NCBI GenBank assembly: GCA_016929035.1
Contig: JAFGJP010000229.1
Span: forward strand, 1-6,526
Length of the DNA stretch: 6,526 nt
Direction of reading: 5' to 3'
Origin: Candidatus Auribacterota bacterium
Lineage (GTDB): Bacteria > Auribacterota > JAFGBW01 > JAFGJP01
The notes under the pieces are model-generated. The model saw nothing but the letters and a program-made list of their open reading frames with translations, made no database searches and was not told the origin of the DNA. The translations under genes and the position numbers were made by a program. This document shows positions 4,425 through 6,526 of the stretch, one piece after another. Positions within the stretch are counted from its first letter, which is position 1, and each line of letters opens with the position of its first letter.

Positions 4425-6202
4425 ATTTTCTTTAACACATTCCCACGCGGCGTTATGGCAAGGAAGCTTTTAGAAAGATTTTTATCAAAATAAGAGAAGA
4501 TTTTCTTATAACCCTTACCGCTTTCATTGCTGACAGGAAGAATAAAAAAGTCCTTATCTTTTTTTGCTATTTTTTCAAAAAGAAGTACAGGATCAACAGA
4601 CGTTCCCTGAAGGACAATTTTATGCTGATCAGGGAATTCTTTATCCACTTCCTGTTCTCTTTCTTTTGTCGTTATAAAAACAAGGTTAAGGGCATTGATA
4701 TTCTCAGGAAGTGCGTAAATGATCTCATAAACATGTTCGATGTAGCTGGTAACAAAAATATAGACTTGGTTTTTCGTTGTTAGAAACGACAAAAGCTTTT
4801 TAACGACTTCAACGTCAAACTCTTTATTCCTTATATGTTTCTGGACCCACCATGCTTTACGGGCTTCATGAAGTCCCTTTTCAAGATCTTCAGCAGATAG
4901 AGCATCTGTTCTTATAACAGGAAGATGCCCATGATAATCTTCCCAGTCTTTTGACAGGATATACCCTTTATTATTCAGTTCCTGATAGTATTCACTGCCC
5001 GGCGAAGGAGTGATAATGGCAAAATTAACATCATTAGGGTCAAGTCTCAATGCATAACTTATTGTTTCTTCAATGGTTTTATCTGTCTCTCCCGGAAGGC
5101 CTAATGTAAATGTCAAAAAAATCTTAATGCCATTCTTCTTGGCTATGTTGACAAAATTCTCCACTTTATCAAGGTTAAGGGCCTTTCCGCACTTATCTAT
5201 GAGTCCCTGTGAGCCTGATTCAATGCCAAGTTTTACGGAATAGAGCCCCGCAGACTTCAGAGCCAGCAGTTGTTCTTCATCCATAACATTAGCCCGCGGC
5301 GATACTGAAAAAGGAAGGTTGATCTTATGATCTTTGATCTTCTGAGCCAGCTCCAGCAGATCTTCTCTTCCCAGATTAAAGGTGTCATCATTAAAATAAT
5401 AGGACTTGAACTTCCATTTTTTCAGGCAAAACGCAATCTCCTCAACAACGTCTTTGGCTTTCCTTATCCGGTAATTGCTTCCCCCGTACATCATGCTGGG
5501 CCACATGCAGAAACTGCACACATGAGGACAGCCCCGGCTTGTCCATACCTGGAGCCTGGGGGAAGGAAGCCCCATGGAATCATTGTGATAATCCATTATG
5601 GGAAAAAGCTCTCTTGCCGGCCAAGGAAGAGTATCAAGATTTTCAATAAGAGGCGCCGGAGGATTTTTAATGACCCTTCCGCTGTCCCTGTAAATGATGC
5701 CGTTTATCATTTTAAATGTCGGATCATCATGCTCCAACTCATTGATGACATTGCGAAGTGTGTATTCATATTCCCCGTAGATGACCATATCAACGACCTT
5801 GTTGGCATCCAGGAAGCGCTCGCTTTGCATCAGGTGGTTTGGTCCGCAAAAAATGATCTTCGACCGCTCGCTGGCTTTTTTCATTCGTTCGGCGTAATGC
5901 AAATCTGCAACTATCGTTGGCGTAGAGACTTCCTGAACAATCACGTCAGGGCTCACATCGACGACTCTTGCTAAAAACTCTATCTCGTCAAGCCTCAGCG
6001 CTATGGCATCAATGGCGTATACTTCATGCCCTTTATTCTGTAGAACAGCCGCAGCATAAGCCATGAAAAACGGGAACGGGACAAAAGGCCTAGGCTCTTT
6101 TTTATTATCGGAGAGCTCTATCAGATGAGGCCACCTGGCTCCGGCCCGCACTCCGTAGTACCCTTCTTTCTCCCAGGGTGTGTTGACAAGTAATATCTTC
6201 AT
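4421..6202 (-). CDS. Cobalamin-binding-type radical SAM protein
   Basis: The 593-residue protein has an N-terminal B12-binding-like domain (about 2-155: KILLVNTPW, then PFPFFMAYAAAVLQNKGHEVYAIDA split across 42-66, SPDVIVQE at 84-91, GEYEYTL at 143-149). A radical SAM core follows at about 217-425. The iron-sulfur motif is SRGCPHVCSFC with Cys225, Cys229 and Cys232 (CX3CX2C), and GIESGS (326-331) plus TLGLPGET (366-373) are typical later core motifs. The classical DXHXXG cobalamin motif is absent, as is common in this subfamily. The reaction is SAM cleavage to a deoxyadenosyl radical or B12-dependent methylation; the substrate is unknown, but the glycosyltransferase context suggests a glycan, lipid or sugar precursor. 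The last 115 residues or so (478-593) form an extra alternating alpha/beta domain that I do not recognise. The start at MKILLVNTP is the family's usual N-terminus, yet no Shine-Dalgarno sequence is seen. Confidence 0.9.
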   Translation of the reverse strand: MKILLVNTPWEKEGYYGVRAGARWPHLIELSDNKKEPRPFVPFPFFMAYAAAVLQNKGHEVYAIDAIALRLDEIEFLARVVDVSPDVIVQEVSTPTIVADLHYAERMKKASERSKIIFCGPNHLMQSERFLDANKVVDMVIYGEYEYTLRNVINELEHDDPTFKMINGIIYRDSGRVIKNPPAPLIENLDTLPWPARELFPIMDYHNDSMGLPSPRLQVWTSRGCPHVCSFCMWPSMMYGGSNYRIRKAKDVVEEIAFCLKKWKFKSYYFNDDTFNLGREDLLELAQKIKDHKINLPFSVSPRANVMDEEQLLALKSAGLYSVKLGIESGSQGLIDKCGKALNLDKVENFVNIAKKNGIKIFLTFTLGLPGETDKTIEETISYALRLDPNDVNFAIITPSPGSEYYQELNNKGYILSKDWEDYHGHLPVIRTDALSAEDLEKGLHEARKAWWVQKHIRNKEFDVEVVKKLLSFLTTKNQVYIFVTSYIEHVYEIIYALPENINALNLVFITTKEREQEVDKEFPDQHKIVLQGTSVDPVLLFEKIAKKDKDFFILPVSNESGKGYKKIFSYFDKNLSKSFLAITPRGNVLKKI

Positions 6203-6211
6203 ATCTAAAAC

Positions 6212-6281
6212 GTTAGGTCGGTTCCTTCGACTTCGCTCAGGACAAGTTAGGTCCGTTTAGTCGGTTAAGTCCGTTATGTTA
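6212..6281 (+). repeat. Nonamer array (GTTAGGTCC type) interrupted by a palindromic half-element
   Basis: One GTTAGGTCG unit at 6212-6220 and the start of another at 6221 are followed by CCTTCGACTTCGCTCAGG (6224-6241). The nonamers then resume at 6246, 6255, 6264 and 6273 (GTTAGGTCC, GTTTAGTCG, GTTAAGTCC, GTTATGTTA). The palindromic fragment therefore looks inserted into the array. The whole block lies in the leader of the radical SAM gene and comes within 9 bp of its ATG. Confidence 0.7.
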
Positions 6282-6292
6282 AAAGTATTATA

Positions 6293-6321
6293 ATTATATA
6301 TTCTTAAAACTTAATTTTCAA
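6293..6321 (-). promoter_or_regulatory. Sigma70-type promoter for the radical SAM gene
   Basis: On the minus strand, TTGAAA (6321-6316, five of six to the -35 consensus) is followed by a 17-bp spacer and a perfect TATAAT (6298-6293). Transcription would begin near 6286 and give a leader of about 85 bases carrying the nonamer array and the palindromic half-element. The region is AT-rich, so a chance match is possible, but the spacing is ideal and the gene orientation agrees. Confidence 0.6.
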
Positions 6322-6368
6322 ATAATAGAAAATGGCCAAAACAAATAAAAAAGATACTCAGCCGCGAA

Positions 6369-6399
6369 GGGACTTGAGGGGAGGGGATTAAGGGGAGGG
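6369..6399 (+). other. G-quadruplex-type G-run cluster at the insertion-sequence boundary
   Basis: Five runs of three or four G lie at 6369-6371, 6378-6381, 6383-6386, 6392-6395 and 6397-6399, separated by 1 to 6 bases, satisfying the usual G3 with 1-7 base loop rule. It ends immediately before the proposed TG end of the insertion sequence at 6400. The reverse strand is a C-rich CCCTCCCCT repeat of a kind often seen in intergenic DNA. Confidence 0.6.
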
Positions 6400-6426
6400 T
6401 GTAGTAAAATTTTATACTGCTCCCAA

Positions 6427-6455
6427 TTAACAGAACAGAAAAATTAGTATAGAAT
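6427..6455 (+). promoter_or_regulatory. Possible sigma70-type promoter of the transposase
   Basis: TTAACA (6427-6432) and TAGAAT (6450-6455) are separated by 17 bp, each five of six to consensus. Transcription would start near 6462, just ahead of the ribosome binding site. Confidence 0.4.
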
Positions 6456-6463
6456 AAGCCAAA

Positions 6464-6469
6464 AGGAGG
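6464..6469 (+). promoter_or_regulatory. Strong ribosome binding site AGGAGG
   Basis: A consensus Shine-Dalgarno sequence lies five bases before the ATG at 6475 and fixes that start. It is the only strong one in the window; the four resident minus-strand genes lack it. Confidence 0.8.
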
Positions 6470-6474
6470 AGCAG

Positions 6475-6526
6475 ATGCAAAGGAGGAAATGGACATCAAA
6501 GGAGAAGCTGAGGATCGTGCTGGAGG
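6475..6526 (+). CDS. IS3-family transposase OrfA, N-terminal fragment
   Basis: Seventeen codons are visible before the window ends, translating to MQRRKWTSKEKLRIVLE. This is the characteristic opening of IS3-family OrfA proteins (HTH_Tnp_1 type), in which a basic RRKWT-like start leads into the first helix of a helix-turn-helix that binds the element's terminal repeats. In the full element OrfA is normally followed by OrfB with a DDE catalytic domain, joined by programmed frameshifting; neither is visible. The start is supported by AGGAGG with a 5-base spacer. Nothing can be said about whether the element is intact. An IS3-related subgroup other than the classical ones is possible from so short a fragment. 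Confidence 0.75.
   Translation, partial: MQRRKWTSKEKLRIVLE

Larger units (their letters stand above)
6400..6526 (+). mobile_element. Left end of an IS3-type insertion sequence (runs off the window)
   Basis: The transposase start at 6475 marks an insertion sequence continuing past the window. IS3-family ends begin with TG, and TGTAGTAAAATTTTATACTG starts at 6400, 75 bp before OrfA, a usual distance. The sequence also changes abruptly there, from a G-run cluster to AT-rich DNA. The exact boundary is an inference because the right end and target duplication are outside the window. Confidence 0.6.

Noticed and set aside
5327..5974. Long plus-strand open frame of 215 codons
   Set aside because: It lies wholly opposite the conserved radical SAM core and shows no family motif of its own; it is an antisense shadow.
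4421..6202. Assigning the radical SAM protein to a named pathway such as BchE-type cyclase or hopanoid methylase
   Set aside because: Only the general domain layout is visible; no motif specific to those subfamilies was recognised and the context points to polysaccharide synthesis.
6311..6499. Minus-strand open frame of 62 codons
   Set aside because: It crosses the insertion-sequence boundary, the G-run cluster and the promoter region, and opposes the transposase. It has no supporting features.

Overview
The window looks like chromosomal DNA from an uncultured Gram-negative bacterium of moderate to low GC. It carries part of a surface-polysaccharide (O-antigen or exopolysaccharide type) locus. 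The organism is inferred only from gene content and from the style of the intergenic repeats, which are familiar from Nitrospirota, Omnitrophota and deltaproteobacterial-type genomes. No gene here fixes the phylum, so this assignment is low confidence.

Layout. Positions 1-147 (+) hold the last 48 codons of a polyprenyl-phosphate sugar phosphotransferase, the enzyme class that starts a repeat unit on the lipid carrier. A gene-free, repeat-filled stretch follows (148-816). Four genes on the minus strand then converge on it. In transcription order they are a cobalamin-binding-type radical SAM protein (6202-4421), a CgeB/DUF3880-type glycosyltransferase (3964-2801), a GT-B glycosyltransferase with a clear EX7E motif (2721-1750) and a GT-A family 2 glycosyltransferase (1728-817). 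The last three are closely spaced and probably co-transcribed. The radical SAM gene is separated from them by another 456 bp of repeats. A good sigma70-type promoter (TTGAAA, 17 bp, TATAAT) lies upstream of the radical SAM gene. At the right edge an IS3-type insertion sequence begins on the plus strand, with its own promoter, a strong AGGAGG and the first 17 codons of OrfA.

Function. The sugar transferase would load the first sugar on undecaprenyl phosphate, and the three glycosyltransferases would extend or decorate the glycan. The radical SAM protein may modify a sugar or lipid, but its substrate cannot be read from the sequence.

The unusual part is the intergenic DNA. It is a mosaic of (i) degenerate tandem arrays with periods of 7 or 9-10 bp, (ii) perfect short hairpins closed by GNA or NAA triloops, two of which share a compound architecture with compensatory stem changes, and (iii) copies of a palindromic CCTTCGAC...GTCGAA element. 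The same modules recur in the same order in the two large gaps. They run almost flush to the ends of the genes but do not visibly enter them. Similar repeats are common in environmental genomes; the covarying hairpins and the shared module order are the aspects most worth checking.
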